Counted from the first letter of the stretch, positions 17,723 through 26,810 are shown. The stretch is 64,000 bases of DNA from Candidatus Bathyarchaeum sp. (GCA_020344315.1 CP070820.1:404256-468255), one strand, 5' to 3'. The notes: a model not told the origin generated them from the letters alone. A program made the numbers and translations.

Positions 17723-17738
17723 TTATATTTAAACCTTT
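17723..17738 (-). promoter_or_regulatory. Promoter of the trp operon (BRE plus TATA)
   Basis: On the minus strand the sequence reads AAAGGTTTAAATATAA, a BRE-like AAAGG followed by a strong archaeal TATA box. Transcription start would be near 17703, giving a leader of ~80 nt. No tryptophan-rich leader peptide or obvious attenuator hairpin is seen. Confidence 0.65.
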
Positions 17739-17742
17739 TGAG

Positions 17743-17751
17743 TATAAAAAT
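17743..17751 (+). promoter_or_regulatory. Possible TATA box of the Sec61-beta gene
   Basis: TATAAAAAT on the plus strand sits immediately beside the divergent trp TATA box. Transcription start would be near 17775, ~70 nt ahead of the gene. A second AT-rich element (TTTAATTAAC, ~17811) is an alternative. Confidence 0.4.
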
Positions 17752-17847
17752 ACACTCTGATATTTTTCAAGCGCGGACAAGTTCAATTCTGAAATCAGAT
17801 GCGTAACTTTAATTAACATCCCATGAAATTGTATGAAAGGAATCGCT

Positions 17848-18021
17848 ATGAGCATGAAGAGGAAAAAAAAGGGAGAAGGGGCACGTATGCCCGCTCAAAG
17901 CGCTGGGCTTCTGAGATTTTTTGAAGAGGAAACTAGGGGTGTTAAGGTTAGACCTGAGTTAGCTGTTATTTTTGCGATAACTCTTGTAGTAGCCAGCATT
18001 TTGGCGCAGGTCTTTTTCTGA
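17848..18021 (+). CDS. Preprotein translocase Sec61-beta subunit
   Basis: Small tail-anchored subunit of the SecYE-beta protein-conducting channel. About 57 residues: a basic start (MSMKRKKKGEGARMP), the family motif SAGLLRFFEEETRGVKVRP, and one C-terminal membrane helix (AVIFAITLVVASILAQVFF). The start is put at ATG 17848, preceded by AAAGGA with 6-nt spacing; an in-frame ATG at 17833 lacks a ribosome site. It is convergent with the LSm-like gene 6 nt away. Confidence 0.88.
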   Translation: MSMKRKKKGEGARMPAQSAGLLRFFEEETRGVKVRPELAVIFAITLVVASILAQVFF

Positions 18022-18027
18022 TCGATT

Positions 18028-18306
18028 CTAGTCTTCGTGCAGAACTTCGATACGTTGAACAGAACGTAGGTTGACAAAGACCTCGCTTCTATCTTCTCTA
18101 CTCACGATCTGCGGCACAGGCTGGGCTATCGTTGACCGCAACGTCACAACCTCAGCGTCAGAAAGCCAGATGCCTGGAGGTTCTCGAGTTACAGCGGCTA
18201 AAGTTCCTTCAAATCCGTAAGAAGGGTCCAAAATAGCAACCATTCTTCGACCAACATGCTGCTCAAGAATCTGGAATACCGACGGAGGAATACCGGCTTT
18301 TGACAT
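18028..18306 (-). CDS. LSm/Sm-like RNA-binding protein
   Basis: A 92-residue protein with a likely Sm fold. HVGRRMVAILDPSYGFEGTLAAVTREPPGIWLSDAEVV corresponds to the Sm1 strands (small N-terminal helix, bent beta sheet), and EVFVNLRSVQRIEVL to the Sm2 end. It is more divergent than canonical archaeal SmAP1/2, so it could be the SmAP3-like or another LSm subfamily. The partner RNAs are unknown. It is convergent with Sec61-beta. Confidence 0.6.
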   Translation of the reverse strand: MSKAGIPPSVFQILEQHVGRRMVAILDPSYGFEGTLAAVTREPPGIWLSDAEVVTLRSTIAQPVPQIVSREDRSEVFVNLRSVQRIEVLHED

Positions 18307-18586
18307 AACCTTCTAATTTAACCTAAACTCCCCATAAAAGCTTTTACACCCGAATTCAGTTAGTTTAACCATCATTTTTGTTGCCGCTCTCAATACCTGC
18401 ACCCACTTTTTTCAATACTTTTTCACAAAAATGTTGGCAGCATTTTCCAGATATAATCCATTTTATGTAAAAATGGGTCTTCACCTCCTCTAAACACCAT
18501 ATTTAAGTGGCGCTAAAGTCGGGGGGATGGTATAACATTAATATTTTTGAGCGTTTCCTAGAAGGATATGGACGAGGGACAACCTA
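18307..18586. other. Divergent intergenic region
   Basis: About 280 nt between the LSm-like gene (minus) and the DUF2070 gene (plus). A TATA-like CATATTTAAG near 18498-18507 and TTAATATTTTT near 18538-18548 are candidate promoters for the plus-strand gene. I see no RNA gene. Confidence 0.4.
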
Positions 18587-20410
18587 TTGACTAACGATTC
18601 AACGGACGAATACATTGACAAGGTAGTAAAGCGCTATTCCAAACTCTTTGGGCTTCCTTCCCAAAGAAAAATCACCCTTTTCATTGGAGTCCTGTCTCTG
18701 CACGGCGGAATCTTATCAATCCTACCATTAGGTCTCTCCTATGAAAATTTTGCTCTTGGTTTAGGCTTCGGCGGAATCTTTTTCTTCCTAACCCTGCTCT
18801 CAGACTTTTTAATCAGCCGCAGTTCCATGAAGCGTGACCTTATTTTCAATTTGAGACGTTGTTCAGCTCTCTCTTTCTTCTCCTCCCTCGTATGGTTTGG
18901 AGTGCTTCTTCTCGGCGGCTTAACAATTACCCTTCTCGGAGTTCCAGAACTTTGGATCAGATTCTTCTTCTTGGGTTTCAGTGGAGCTCTGATACTGCGT
19001 CTGCTGGTTCTTTCTGTTACCTCCTTCGCAGGCTTTGGAGACACTTTGTTCTCTTCTCTCTTACAGCCAGCTTTAGTTGCGTTGTCACTCTTTTTTATTG
19101 GCCCTACAATTGGTTACAACTTGGATGGGCAGCTTCTATTTTTTGTGTTAACTTCAGTTTCTGTGGCTCTCTTAACCGTGTTTGCTTTCAAATATTTCAT
19201 GGATCGAGTAGGCAAGGGAACTCTTGGAATAGCTTCTTCCGTCCTGTTTAAAGCCTTTTTAGCCAATTGGACAGAGGACCTGATTGCTCCCTTGGAAACT
19301 TTCTTTGAGAAGCTTGGCAATGATCAGGACATCAAGGTCTCTCTGTTGACTTTTAGAGCTGGCAAAAGGATAAAGGCAGTCATTATTGTTCCAGCCCTGC
19401 ATCCGGGTCCCTTCAAGAACCTTGGAAGCAGCCTCCTCCCGTCTTTGATTCAAAAGACCCTAGAAGACAAGTTTAACTGTGTGGTTTCTGTTCCCCACGG
19501 ATTAGTGGGGCATGAATTAGATCTCTCCTCCCAGTTTCAAAATCAGAAGGTTGTAAAGAGCATAGTTAATTTCGTCGACTTCCCATCCAGTCATTCTGAA
19601 GCCACCCCTTTTGTGCGAATTGGAAAGGAAGATGCAAAGGCTAGTTGCCAGATATTCGGAGACTGTGCTCTACTTACGTTAACCACCGCACCGAAAACTA
19701 TGGAAGACCTCCCCCAAGAATTGAATTCATTCATTGTCGGGGAAGCTGAAAAACGGGGGATTTCTTCTCTTGCAATCGATGCCCACAACAGCATGGATGG
19801 TCCCTTCGACTTGGATAATGCCGTCACGTCCCTCAGTGAAGCTGCTGTGGATGGTCTAGAAAAAGCACTAGACCAAAACAGTTCATCCTTCAAAGTGGGA
19901 GCGGCAACTGTTGTACCCCACGAATTCACAGTTCAGGATGGCATGGGTCCTGGCGGAATAAGTGTGATTGTAACCGAAGTAGGCAAGCAGAAAGCAGCCT
20001 ATGTAACCATCGACGGAAACAACATGGTATCGGGATTGAGAGAGAAAATCCTCTCGGCGCTAAAAGAATTGGGATTAGTCGACGGAGAGGTTCTCACCAC
20101 TGACACTCACTCAGTATGCGGCATGATACGCAGCCGCAGGGGCTACAATCTGGTGGGCGAAGCCATAGATCAAACTAAACTGATTAGTTACATCAAACAG
20201 GCAACTAAGAATGCTTTAGACAACATAGAACCTGTAGAAGTGTCGTGGCGCACAGAAACTATCCCTGACATCCGAGTCATTGGGGAGCAGCAGATATCAG
20301 AGATAACCATCATGGCTGACAAGACCACGCAACGAGCTCGAAGGCTTGCCATATCCCTCTTCCCATTGGCTGCTTTCTTCCTGACTCTACTTCTCCTGTT
20401 TCTCATTTAG
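18587..20410 (+). CDS. DUF2070-family archaeal membrane protein
   Basis: A 607-residue protein of an archaea-specific family without an assigned function. The N-terminal ~220 residues carry about six or seven hydrophobic helices. A long soluble region (~225-580) includes VIIVPALHPGPFKNLGSS, SHSEATPF, AIDAHNSMDGP, DTHSVCGMIRSRRGYN and other His/Asp-rich segments that could bind metal. A final membrane helix (SLFPLAAFFLTLLLLFL) closes the protein. The conserved acidic and His residues suggest a hydrolase-like domain facing one side of the membrane, but this is inference. The start is TTG 18587 (MTNDSTDEY). Confidence 0.8.
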   Translation: MTNDSTDEYIDKVVKRYSKLFGLPSQRKITLFIGVLSLHGGILSILPLGLSYENFALGLGFGGIFFFLTLLSDFLISRSSMKRDLIFNLRRCSALSFFSSLVWFGVLLLGGLTITLLGVPELWIRFFFLGFSGALILRLLVLSVTSFAGFGDTLFSSLLQPALVALSLFFIGPTIGYNLDGQLLFFVLTSVSVALLTVFAFKYFMDRVGKGTLGIASSVLFKAFLANWTEDLIAPLETFFEKLGNDQDIKVSLLTFRAGKRIKAVIIVPALHPGPFKNLGSSLLPSLIQKTLEDKFNCVVSVPHGLVGHELDLSSQFQNQKVVKSIVNFVDFPSSHSEATPFVRIGKEDAKASCQIFGDCALLTLTTAPKTMEDLPQELNSFIVGEAEKRGISSLAIDAHNSMDGPFDLDNAVTSLSEAAVDGLEKALDQNSSSFKVGAATVVPHEFTVQDGMGPGGISVIVTEVGKQKAAYVTIDGNNMVSGLREKILSALKELGLVDGEVLTTDTHSVCGMIRSRRGYNLVGEAIDQTKLISYIKQATKNALDNIEPVEVSWRTETIPDIRVIGEQQISEITIMADKTTQRARRLAISLFPLAAFFLTLLLLFLI

Positions 20411-20521
20411 AAGCTTAATCATATCGAATTCAGCACACATGATTTTGCACATATACTCTCTGAAATTTTCCGAAACCCTTATTCTTAGAGCTTGTGCTTT
20501 CTCAAGGCAGGAGGCATTGCC

Positions 20522-21001
20522 TTGAGTTCAGAAGACGAGCTTGTGAAGCTTCTTAAAGATCAGATTAAAATTGAAAAAAATATTGTGGACTCGGTGAAAA
20601 AGGGGGTAGTCGGGATTGAGAATCCTGCTGTCAAGGGAGTTCTGAAAGGTATTTCTTTGGATTCCCTGAAGCACGCGGAAATGTATTCCTCCGCGATTAA
20701 TCTGTTAACCAGTGTTCCACAGGCTCTTACAGAGGGAAATCTTGACAAACAGAGAGAACTTGTGGAGAAACACATCCGCATCGAGGCAGAGATTATGGAG
20801 AAGCTTAATGTAGCAATTCCTTCCATCCAGAACGAGAAGGTTAAGCTCCTCTTGAATGCAATATTATCCGATGAGAAGAGACATCACGCACTCCTGAAGA
20901 AAGTCTTGGAAATTCTCGTTAGAGGAGAAACTATAACAGACAAAGAATGGTGGGACGTCCTCTGGGAAAACGTTCCGTTCCACGGAGCCCCAGGAGGATA
21001 G
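20522..21001 (+). CDS. Ferritin-like / rubrerythrin-like four-helix protein
   Basis: About 159 residues. The start is TTG 20522, 7 nt after an AGGAGG ribosome site at 20509-20514; the frame is open further up but those residues look untranslated. Four helices are predicted. Di-iron type residues are spaced as in the ferritin-like superfamily: E near KIEKNIVD, H in SLKHAEM, E in RIEAEIMEK, and E/H in SDEKRHHALLKKVL. It is likely an iron-binding or oxidative-stress protein, but the substrate is unknown. There is no rubredoxin domain. Confidence 0.65.
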   Translation: MSSEDELVKLLKDQIKIEKNIVDSVKKGVVGIENPAVKGVLKGISLDSLKHAEMYSSAINLLTSVPQALTEGNLDKQRELVEKHIRIEAEIMEKLNVAIPSIQNEKVKLLLNAILSDEKRHHALLKKVLEILVRGETITDKEWWDVLWENVPFHGAPGG

Positions 21002-21076
21002 AAGTAACCTAAGAAGAAACCTTGGTAACTGAAAGAATCAGGGCGAACTAACTATCGCCCTTCTCGATAAGGAAAA

Positions 21077-22045
21077 TTAAGCTATTCCGCACGATTTTAG
21101 AAGTTTTTGCCAGCGCCTGTCAACTTCTTTCTGGATGGCTTCTCGAACATGCTTGTTCTCGGGCTTGAATAGGTGCCTGAATCTTCCCTGAGTCTTCAGG
21201 TATCCCTCCACCGGCTTCTTCCTCTCCGGCTTCAACGCTATAACCTTGCTCTGGGGTGAGAGCTTGTATTCACCGTCTTCAGCTTCCCAGTTTGGGAAGA
21301 CACATGTTTCAACGGCCAGACGGGAGATTTCGACGGATTTAGCTGTCTCGCTTCTCCAGCCTCTTGGGCATGGAGCAAAGACATGGAGAAAAGCTGGTCC
21401 GTTTACTTCCATTCCTTTCCTTGCCTTTAAGACCAAGTCTTTCCAGTGGGCTATGTTAGCTGTAGCGACATAGGGTATCTCATGGGCAACCATTATGTCT
21501 GATATGGGTTTTTTGCGCTCAAGTTTTCCTGGAATAACTTTTCCAGCGGGCGAAGTTGTTGTCCATGCTCCCATTGGGGTGCCGCCGCTCCTTTGTATGC
21601 CCGTGTTCATGTAGGCTTCGTTGTCGTAGAGCACGTATAGAAAGTCGTGTCCTCTCTCCACGGCGCCGGATAAAGCTTGGATGCCTATATCAAAGGTTCC
21701 GCCGTCTCCGGAGAAAGCTACAACGTCCACATGCTCGTTCTTTATGCGTCCCTTCTTCTTCAGCACCTTTAGTGCAGTCTCTATGCCAGATGCGTTGGCG
21801 GCTGCAGTCTCGAAGGCGGTGTGTATCCATGGTATATTCCAGGAGGTGTAAGGGTAGATTGTAGAGACTACCTCCATGCATCCTGTAGAGTTGGTGGCTA
21901 TGATTGGGCCTCTTGCAGCCTTCATTATCAATCGGAGAGCTACCGCCGGACCACATCCAGCACATGCTCTGTGGCCAGAGGCGAAGAGCTCAGGTGTTTG
22001 AGCGAATTCTTTTGCTGTAAATTTCCATTCTGTCATTTCTTTCAC
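21077..22045 (-). CDS. porB: Pyruvate:ferredoxin oxidoreductase beta subunit
   Basis: Thiamine-diphosphate subunit of the four-subunit POR, which interconverts pyruvate and acetyl-CoA with reduced ferredoxin. In 322 residues it shows HRACAGCGPAVALR at the start (cluster cysteines), ATNSTGCMEV, the ThDP/Mg motif AFSGDGGTFDIG ... YDNEAYMNTGIQRSG, and the HVFAPCPRGW segment. These fit PorB rather than a 2-oxoglutarate enzyme. It starts 4 nt after porA. Confidence 0.94.
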   Translation of the reverse strand: MKEMTEWKFTAKEFAQTPELFASGHRACAGCGPAVALRLIMKAARGPIIATNSTGCMEVVSTIYPYTSWNIPWIHTAFETAAANASGIETALKVLKKKGRIKNEHVDVVAFSGDGGTFDIGIQALSGAVERGHDFLYVLYDNEAYMNTGIQRSGGTPMGAWTTTSPAGKVIPGKLERKKPISDIMVAHEIPYVATANIAHWKDLVLKARKGMEVNGPAFLHVFAPCPRGWRSETAKSVEISRLAVETCVFPNWEAEDGEYKLSPQSKVIALKPERKKPVEGYLKTQGRFRHLFKPENKHVREAIQKEVDRRWQKLLKSCGIA

Positions 22046-22049
22046 CTCA

Positions 22050-23279
22050 TTACTCCCTTAATCCAATGAATTGAACTCCTTCCTTGATTTGTCTTGTTTC
22101 CGCAATCTTCTGTAGATCTCGGTAGATGCCGTCGATCATATAGGGTGACGTATCCCTTCCTCCCAAACCGTAGATGTAATTCGCCAGAGGCGGCTTGTTG
22201 GGCACGTCATAGAGGGCATGGCGTATTTCATGGAACAGTGGACCCCCATTCCCGCCAAAACTGCATGCTCGATCCATTACAGCAACCGCCTTCTTGCCTG
22301 AGAGGCAGCGGATTATGTCTTGGACTGGGAGTGGCCTGAAAGCCCTCATTCTCAGCAGTCCAGCTTTGATTCCATTATCGCGCAGCTCATCAACAACCGT
22401 TTTCACGGTGCCCGCGGTTGAGCCTATACATACTGTGGCTATCTCTGCGTCGTCAAGCCTGTAGGGTTCAACCAAACCGTTTCCGTAACTGCGTCCGCTC
22501 TGTTCAGCATACGCGTCATGAACCTGCTTGATAACCTCAAGCGCTCTTCTCATGGCTTCTTCCTGCTGTCTCTTATGCTCAAAATAGTAGTCGTAAAGGT
22601 CAAGCGGTCCAATCGTTAAGGGGTTTTCTGGGTCAAGCTTGAAAGGAACCATCTCCCCACGATGATTCATTACTAAGGGAACGCCTCGGATTCCAACAAA
22701 TTCTCTGACAGCTTCGGTTGGAAGAACCTTTACATTTTCTAATGTGTGGCTTAGAACGAAACCGTCGAGACCGACAATTATAGGAAGCAGTATCTCTGGG
22801 TTCTCAGCTATCCTGAAGGCTTGAATTATCGAGTCATAGGCTTCTTGGCTGTTTTCGGCGTAGATCTGTATCCATCCCAAGTCTCTTTGAGCCATGCTGT
22901 CCGAGTGGTCGCAGTGAATGTTGATCGGAGCTGATAATGCCCGGTTTACAACTGACATGACGACAGGCGCTCTACAGCCTGAAGTTACGGCCAACATTTC
23001 ATGCATCAACGCCAAACCCGCTGAAGCTGTGGCAGTGAATGTTCTGGCGCCCGTTGCGGCTGCTGTTAGGCAGCATGTCATGGCGCTATGTTCTGATTCT
23101 ACACAGACGAATTCTGTTTCTACCTCGCCGTTGGCCACGTATTCGCTGAACTTTTCAACGATTATGGTCTGTGGTGTAATCGGATAGGCAGCTACCACAT
23201 CCACATCGCACTGTTTTACGGCAAAGGCAACTGCAGTGTCTCCGTTCAGGGGCACAGTTTTCTGTTCAACTTTAGCCAT
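22050..23279 (-). CDS. porA: Pyruvate:ferredoxin oxidoreductase alpha subunit
   Basis: The 409-residue subunit carries the pyrimidine-binding part of the ThDP site and the substrate pocket: AAYPITPQTIIVE near residue 35, CVESEHSAMTCCLTAAATGARTFTATAS, then the DSMAQRDLGWIQIYAENSQEAYD segment characteristic of pyruvate-specific members. The C-terminal third (GLLRMRAFRPLPVQDI..KKAVAVMDRACSFG) fits the domain II swap region. It lies 7 nt after porD. Confidence 0.94.
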   Translation of the reverse strand: MAKVEQKTVPLNGDTAVAFAVKQCDVDVVAAYPITPQTIIVEKFSEYVANGEVETEFVCVESEHSAMTCCLTAAATGARTFTATASAGLALMHEMLAVTSGCRAPVVMSVVNRALSAPINIHCDHSDSMAQRDLGWIQIYAENSQEAYDSIIQAFRIAENPEILLPIIVGLDGFVLSHTLENVKVLPTEAVREFVGIRGVPLVMNHRGEMVPFKLDPENPLTIGPLDLYDYYFEHKRQQEEAMRRALEVIKQVHDAYAEQSGRSYGNGLVEPYRLDDAEIATVCIGSTAGTVKTVVDELRDNGIKAGLLRMRAFRPLPVQDIIRCLSGKKAVAVMDRACSFGGNGGPLFHEIRHALYDVPNKPPLANYIYGLGGRDTSPYMIDGIYRDLQKIAETRQIKEGVQFIGLRE

Positions 23280-23286
23280 TTTCAGT

Positions 23287-23574
23287 TCACTCCTTTCCTT
23301 CCATGACCATTTCTATGGCGTCTGCGGGGCATTCGACAGCGCATATTCCGCAGCCTTTACAGAAGTCATAGTCAATTATCATCTTGTTTGTCTCCGGATC
23401 ATGTTTTACGGAGCCCTCTGGGCAGTATATGTGGCAGAACATGCAGCGGGTGCACTTTTCCGAGTTCCAAAGTGGTTTGTAAGAGCGCCAGTCTCCGGTT
23501 TTGTAGTCTGTGCTAGAGACCCAGCATACGCCAGCTAAAGGAAGGTCTTTCCAGCCTTTCTTTTTTTGGCTCAT
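23287..23574 (-). CDS. porD: Pyruvate:ferredoxin oxidoreductase delta subunit (2[4Fe-4S])
   Basis: A 95-residue ferredoxin-like subunit with two cluster motifs, CTRCMFCHIYCPEG and CKGCGICAVECP, that pass electrons from the ThDP cluster to external ferredoxin. It overlaps porC by 4 nt (ATGA-type), so the two are translated together. Confidence 0.94.
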   Translation of the reverse strand: MSQKKKGWKDLPLAGVCWVSSTDYKTGDWRSYKPLWNSEKCTRCMFCHIYCPEGSVKHDPETNKMIIDYDFCKGCGICAVECPADAIEMVMEGKE

Positions 23575-24128
23575 TCAGACTTCGCCTCCTTGTAAGCTTC
23601 TCTTATTACTCCCATGTTTTTTTCTGCAAGTGGACCTGGAAAACGGGCTTTCACGGCTTTTTCTACGCTTTCCATTTTAACTACTCCTGTTGCACGGGCG
23701 ACTGCTCCCAGCATGGCTGTATTAGTGATTAATCTTCCGAGAATCCGCATAGCAATATCAGTAGCGGGAACTGTCCAAAGACTTCCCTTCGTCATTTTCA
23801 GCTCTTCCTTCAACTTCTTCGGTTCTTTGGGTGAATTCACTATGAGAATTCCCTTTTCATCTAATCCCTCAGTGACTGGAACGGTTGCCAAGAGGGTTGG
23901 ATCCATAACTATCGCGAGGTCTGGATTATAGACTGCACAATGTAGCCTTATCGGTTCGTCGCTGATACGCGTGTAAGCTTTTACCGGTGCGCCCATTCTT
24001 TCGGGACCGAATTCCGGAAAGGATTGGATGTATTTTCCTTCTTTGATTGCAGCACGTGCCAGTAGCTCGCTTGCTGTCCATGCTCCTTGACCGCCACGCC
24101 CGTGCCATCTGAACTCCTTGAGGACCAA
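23571..24128 (-). CDS. porC: Pyruvate:ferredoxin oxidoreductase gamma subunit
   Basis: A subunit of ~185 residues with the family start FRWHGRGGQGAWTASELLARAA and FPEFGPERMGAPVKAYTRIS. The start is set at TTG 24128, because GGAGGA lies 6-7 nt upstream. An in-frame ATG at 24149 would lie upstream of that ribosome site. First gene of the porCDAB operon. Confidence 0.92.
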   Translation of the reverse strand: MVLKEFRWHGRGGQGAWTASELLARAAIKEGKYIQSFPEFGPERMGAPVKAYTRISDEPIRLHCAVYNPDLAIVMDPTLLATVPVTEGLDEKGILIVNSPKEPKKLKEELKMTKGSLWTVPATDIAMRILGRLITNTAMLGAVARATGVVKMESVEKAVKARFPGPLAEKNMGVIREAYKEAKSE

Positions 24129-24191
24129 TAAACTTCCTCCAAACAGCATCTCACGTATTCGTATGAAAAAGAACTACATGTTGCAGCCTCT

Positions 24192-24204
24192 CTTATATTT
24201 TTGG
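24192..24204 (-). promoter_or_regulatory. TATA box of the por operon
   Basis: On the minus strand CCAAAAATATAAG lies ~65 nt before the porC start. The core AAAAATATAAGAG also appears on the opposite strand at the alba promoter (24353-24370). Confidence 0.55.
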
Positions 24205-24352
24205 GGAAAATAGCCTTTCTACAGGAGTTTCCTGATTCTTGATGTTAACTGCCAAATTAAGGAAGGGAATCTTTCGGTTTGTAGTTCGAGCAGAATCGAA
24301 TATTGTGTGAGCTATCTTTTTTGAGCAAGCAGATGTGGGAACAAGCTGATGT

Positions 24353-24370
24353 GGAAAAAATATAAGAGGC
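24353..24370 (+). promoter_or_regulatory. TATA box of alba
   Basis: GGAAAAAATATAAGAGGC gives a BRE/TATA-like element with transcription start near 24390 and a leader of ~45 nt carrying GAGGT before the TTG start. The remainder of 24205-24352 shows nothing else recognisable. Confidence 0.55.
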
Positions 24371-24433
24371 TATAGGTCAATCTAAAGTTTAATCCATGAC
24401 GATGTTGTTTTTTAATAAATGAGGTAATGAGCT

Positions 24434-24769
24434 TTGGTCGATGAAGAAGCAGAACCTAATGAGACAACCAACGCAGAGAACGTTGTCTTTATCGGAAAAA
24501 AACCAATAATGAACTATGTGGTTGCTTGTATAACTTCTTTTAACAGGGGCGAAAAGCAGGTGGTTGTTAAGGCGAGGGGAAGGGCAATTAGTAGGGCAGT
24601 TGATACTGTGGAGTTGCTTCGCCGCGCCTTTGTTAAAGACTTGGAAATAAAACATATTGATATAAGCACAGAAGAACTGTTTAGAGCCGAAGGCCAAAAA
24701 TCAAACGTCTCAACAATCGAAATAACTGCCATCAAAGCCGGAACCAAAAAACCGCAAGAAGAGAAATAG
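24434..24769 (+). CDS. albA: Alba DNA/RNA-binding chromatin protein
   Basis: A 111-residue Alba-fold protein. The core starts with [21 protein letters not shown] (the lysine pair normally contacts DNA and can be acetylated), then [22 protein letters not shown], and the hairpin [16 protein letters not shown]. An acidic N-terminal arm of ~14 residues precedes it. The start is TTG 24434 after GAGGT. Alba dimers coat DNA and RNA in archaea. Confidence 0.93.
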   Translation: MVDEEAEPNETTNAENVVFIGKKPIMNYVVACITSFNRGEKQVVVKARGRAISRAVDTVELLRRAFVKDLEIKHIDISTEELFRAEGQKSNVSTIEITAIKAGTKKPQEEK

Positions 24770-24860
24770 ACCCTCCAATATACCTAACCACCAACATTGT
24801 GCGATATTATTTCTTACTTTAGACTATTGCGAGAAATTGTTTCAGGCGGTCTCAGATATC

Positions 24861-24868
24861 TATAAAAA
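24861..24868 (+). promoter_or_regulatory. TATA box of the aminotransferase gene
   Basis: TATAAAAA places transcription start near 24890, downstream of the first in-frame ATG (24886). That supports the TTG at 24904 as the real start. Confidence 0.5.
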
Positions 24869-24903
24869 TACTATTCTTTAATGGAATGTTGTTGGTGAGT
24901 TAC

Positions 24904-26241
24904 TTGCCTGATTATCCTAAGATTATTGTTCGTCCTCCTGGTCCGAAGGCTAGAGCTCTCGTCAAAAGAGACTCGGCTACGATGTCTCCCTCGTATACTC
25001 GCTATTACCCGCTTGTAGTAGATTCTGGGAATAACTGTATCGTGAAAGATGTAGACGGAAACGAATACATCGACTTCAACTCCGGACTGGTATGCCTAAA
25101 CGTGGGACACAACCACCCCAAAGTTGTCAAGGCAATAAAAAATCAATGCGACAAATTTCTCCACTACTCCAACACCGACTTCTACTATCAACAAACCATC
25201 AGCCTAGCTGAAAAATTGCTTAAAATAACTCCTGGCAAATTTCAGAAACGAGTCTACTTTGGTAACAGCGGCACAGAAGCCGTGGAGACCGCCCTCAAAC
25301 TCTCCAAGTGGCACACTCGGAAACACCAATTCATAGCCTTTATCGGCGCCTTTCATGGAAGAACATTCGGTTCCATGTCCCTTACAGGCAGCAAACCCAT
25401 TCAAAGAAGACACTACTTCCCCATGCTTCCGGGAGTGACCCATGTGCCTTACCCCAACTGCTACCGCTGTCCCTTCAACCTCTCTTGTCCAGAATGCGGT
25501 TACAGGTGCGTAGACTTCATAGACGAGCAGGTTCTGCAAAAATACGTGCCTCCAGAAGAGGTTGCCGGCATCGTCTTTGAACCCATCCAAGGCGAAGGCG
25601 GATACATAGTGCCCCCTCCCGAATACTTCCCGCGCCTCAAGAAACTGGCGGACAAGTACGGATTACTTCTGATCGCCGATGAGGTTCAATCGGGCATCGG
25701 GAGAACAGGCAAATGGTTCGCCATCGAGCACTGGAAGATCGAACCTGACATCAACTGCGTAGCCAAAGCCCTTGCCTCAGGATTGCCCTTAAGCGCAACC
25801 GTGGCTAGAGCCCGACTGATGGACTGGGAGTCCGGTTCCCACGCCAGCACATTCGGCGGAAATCCCGTGGCTTGTGCAGCGTCGCTGGTGGTGATTGACG
25901 TAATCAAAGAGGAGAAGCTCCTTGAAAACGCCGAGAAACAGGGCAACTATATTATGAAATGGCTACAGGACATGAAAAAAGAACACAAAATCGTTGGTGA
26001 TGTTCGGGGGAAGGGATTGATGATTGGTGTTGAGTTTGTGGAAGATAAAGAGACCAAAAAGCCTGGGGTGGATCAGGCTAGAGAGATGATGCTGAAATGC
26101 TGGAGGAGAGGAATAGCAACCGTAACTTGCGGCGTTTCCACCCTCAGATTGGTTCCGCCCTTAAACATAACCAGAGAACTGGTCGATGCCAGCCTAGAAA
26201 TAATTGAAGACGTTATCAAAGAAGTTGAAAGAGAGAAATAA
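24904..26241 (+). CDS. Class III aminotransferase / amino-acid racemase family
   Basis: A PLP enzyme of ~445 residues, starting at TTG 24904 (GGTGAG 4 nt upstream). It begins LPDYPKIIVRPPGPKARALVKRD, like archaeal 4-aminobutyrate aminotransferases and the Pyrococcus broad-specificity amino-acid racemase group. Visible features: EYIDFNSGLVCLNVGHNHP, FGNSGTEAVETALK, GAFHGRTFGSMSLTGS, the D-E-V-Q segment ADEVQSGIGRTGKW, and the PLP lysine in NCVAKALASGLPLSA. A cysteine-rich insertion (YPNCYRCPFNLSCPECGYRC) is typical of a GABA-aminotransferase subset. The exact substrate cannot be read from sequence. Confidence 0.82.
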   Translation: MPDYPKIIVRPPGPKARALVKRDSATMSPSYTRYYPLVVDSGNNCIVKDVDGNEYIDFNSGLVCLNVGHNHPKVVKAIKNQCDKFLHYSNTDFYYQQTISLAEKLLKITPGKFQKRVYFGNSGTEAVETALKLSKWHTRKHQFIAFIGAFHGRTFGSMSLTGSKPIQRRHYFPMLPGVTHVPYPNCYRCPFNLSCPECGYRCVDFIDEQVLQKYVPPEEVAGIVFEPIQGEGGYIVPPPEYFPRLKKLADKYGLLLIADEVQSGIGRTGKWFAIEHWKIEPDINCVAKALASGLPLSATVARARLMDWESGSHASTFGGNPVACAASLVVIDVIKEEKLLENAEKQGNYIMKWLQDMKKEHKIVGDVRGKGLMIGVEFVEDKETKKPGVDQAREMMLKCWRRGIATVTCGVSTLRLVPPLNITRELVDASLEIIEDVIKEVEREK

Positions 26242-26261
26242 CTCCCGTGCTGGTAAAGGGC

Positions 26262-26768
26262 TCATTTTTCTGTTTCTGCAAGAACTTCTACGCTTCCTCT
26301 TTTCCCCACATGCAACTCCAGACCACCGCTCCACCCCTCGCGCACGTATCCATGCGAGATCCTGACGGTTTGTTCCCGCTGAATCCTCCCGCTCTCCACC
26401 AAGTCTGCTTTGTCGTCCCACAAAACCACCCTCAAAGTTCCACTCTTATCTGAAACAAGCAGGCTAGCAAGCTTTCCCTCAGTCCAGTCTCGGCGAGTGA
26501 AAATTTTTGGGGGATAAACGGCAACGACCTGTCCGGCAACAGTTACATCATTCAATCCAGAAACAAGATCTTGAATCTGAATTTCTAGCCGAAGAGGCTT
26601 CTGAACGCTTTCCATCCCCAACTCCGAAGCGACAATCCGCGCCGCGGTTTCATTCGTTAAAAAATTTCCTGCGTCCCTCTTTTTCTTCTCAATCATTTCT
26701 AGAACTTCTGTACGTTTAAGGTCGGAACGAGATGACAGAATTCGTTCAACGATTTCCTCTAAATTCAT
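26262..26768 (-). CDS. Single OB-fold (RPA/SSB-like) nucleic-acid-binding protein
   Basis: A 168-residue protein. The N-terminal helical part (~1-60) is followed by one OB fold (~65-165): IQIQDLVSGLNDVTVAGQVVAVYPPKIFTRRDW, ASLLVSDKSGTLRVVLWDDKADL, and EQTVRISHGYVREGWSGGLELHVGKRGSVEVL. This pattern is that of archaeal RPA-type single-stranded DNA-binding proteins and short RPA41-like factors. There is no zinc finger. Confidence 0.8.
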   Translation of the reverse strand: MNLEEIVERILSSRSDLKRTEVLEMIEKKKRDAGNFLTNETAARIVASELGMESVQKPLRLEIQIQDLVSGLNDVTVAGQVVAVYPPKIFTRRDWTEGKLASLLVSDKSGTLRVVLWDDKADLVESGRIQREQTVRISHGYVREGWSGGLELHVGKRGSVEVLAETEK

Positions 26769-26810
26769 CTTTCTTTCCCTAAATCGGCGAAATCAGTGGT
26801 TAAGGAAAAC

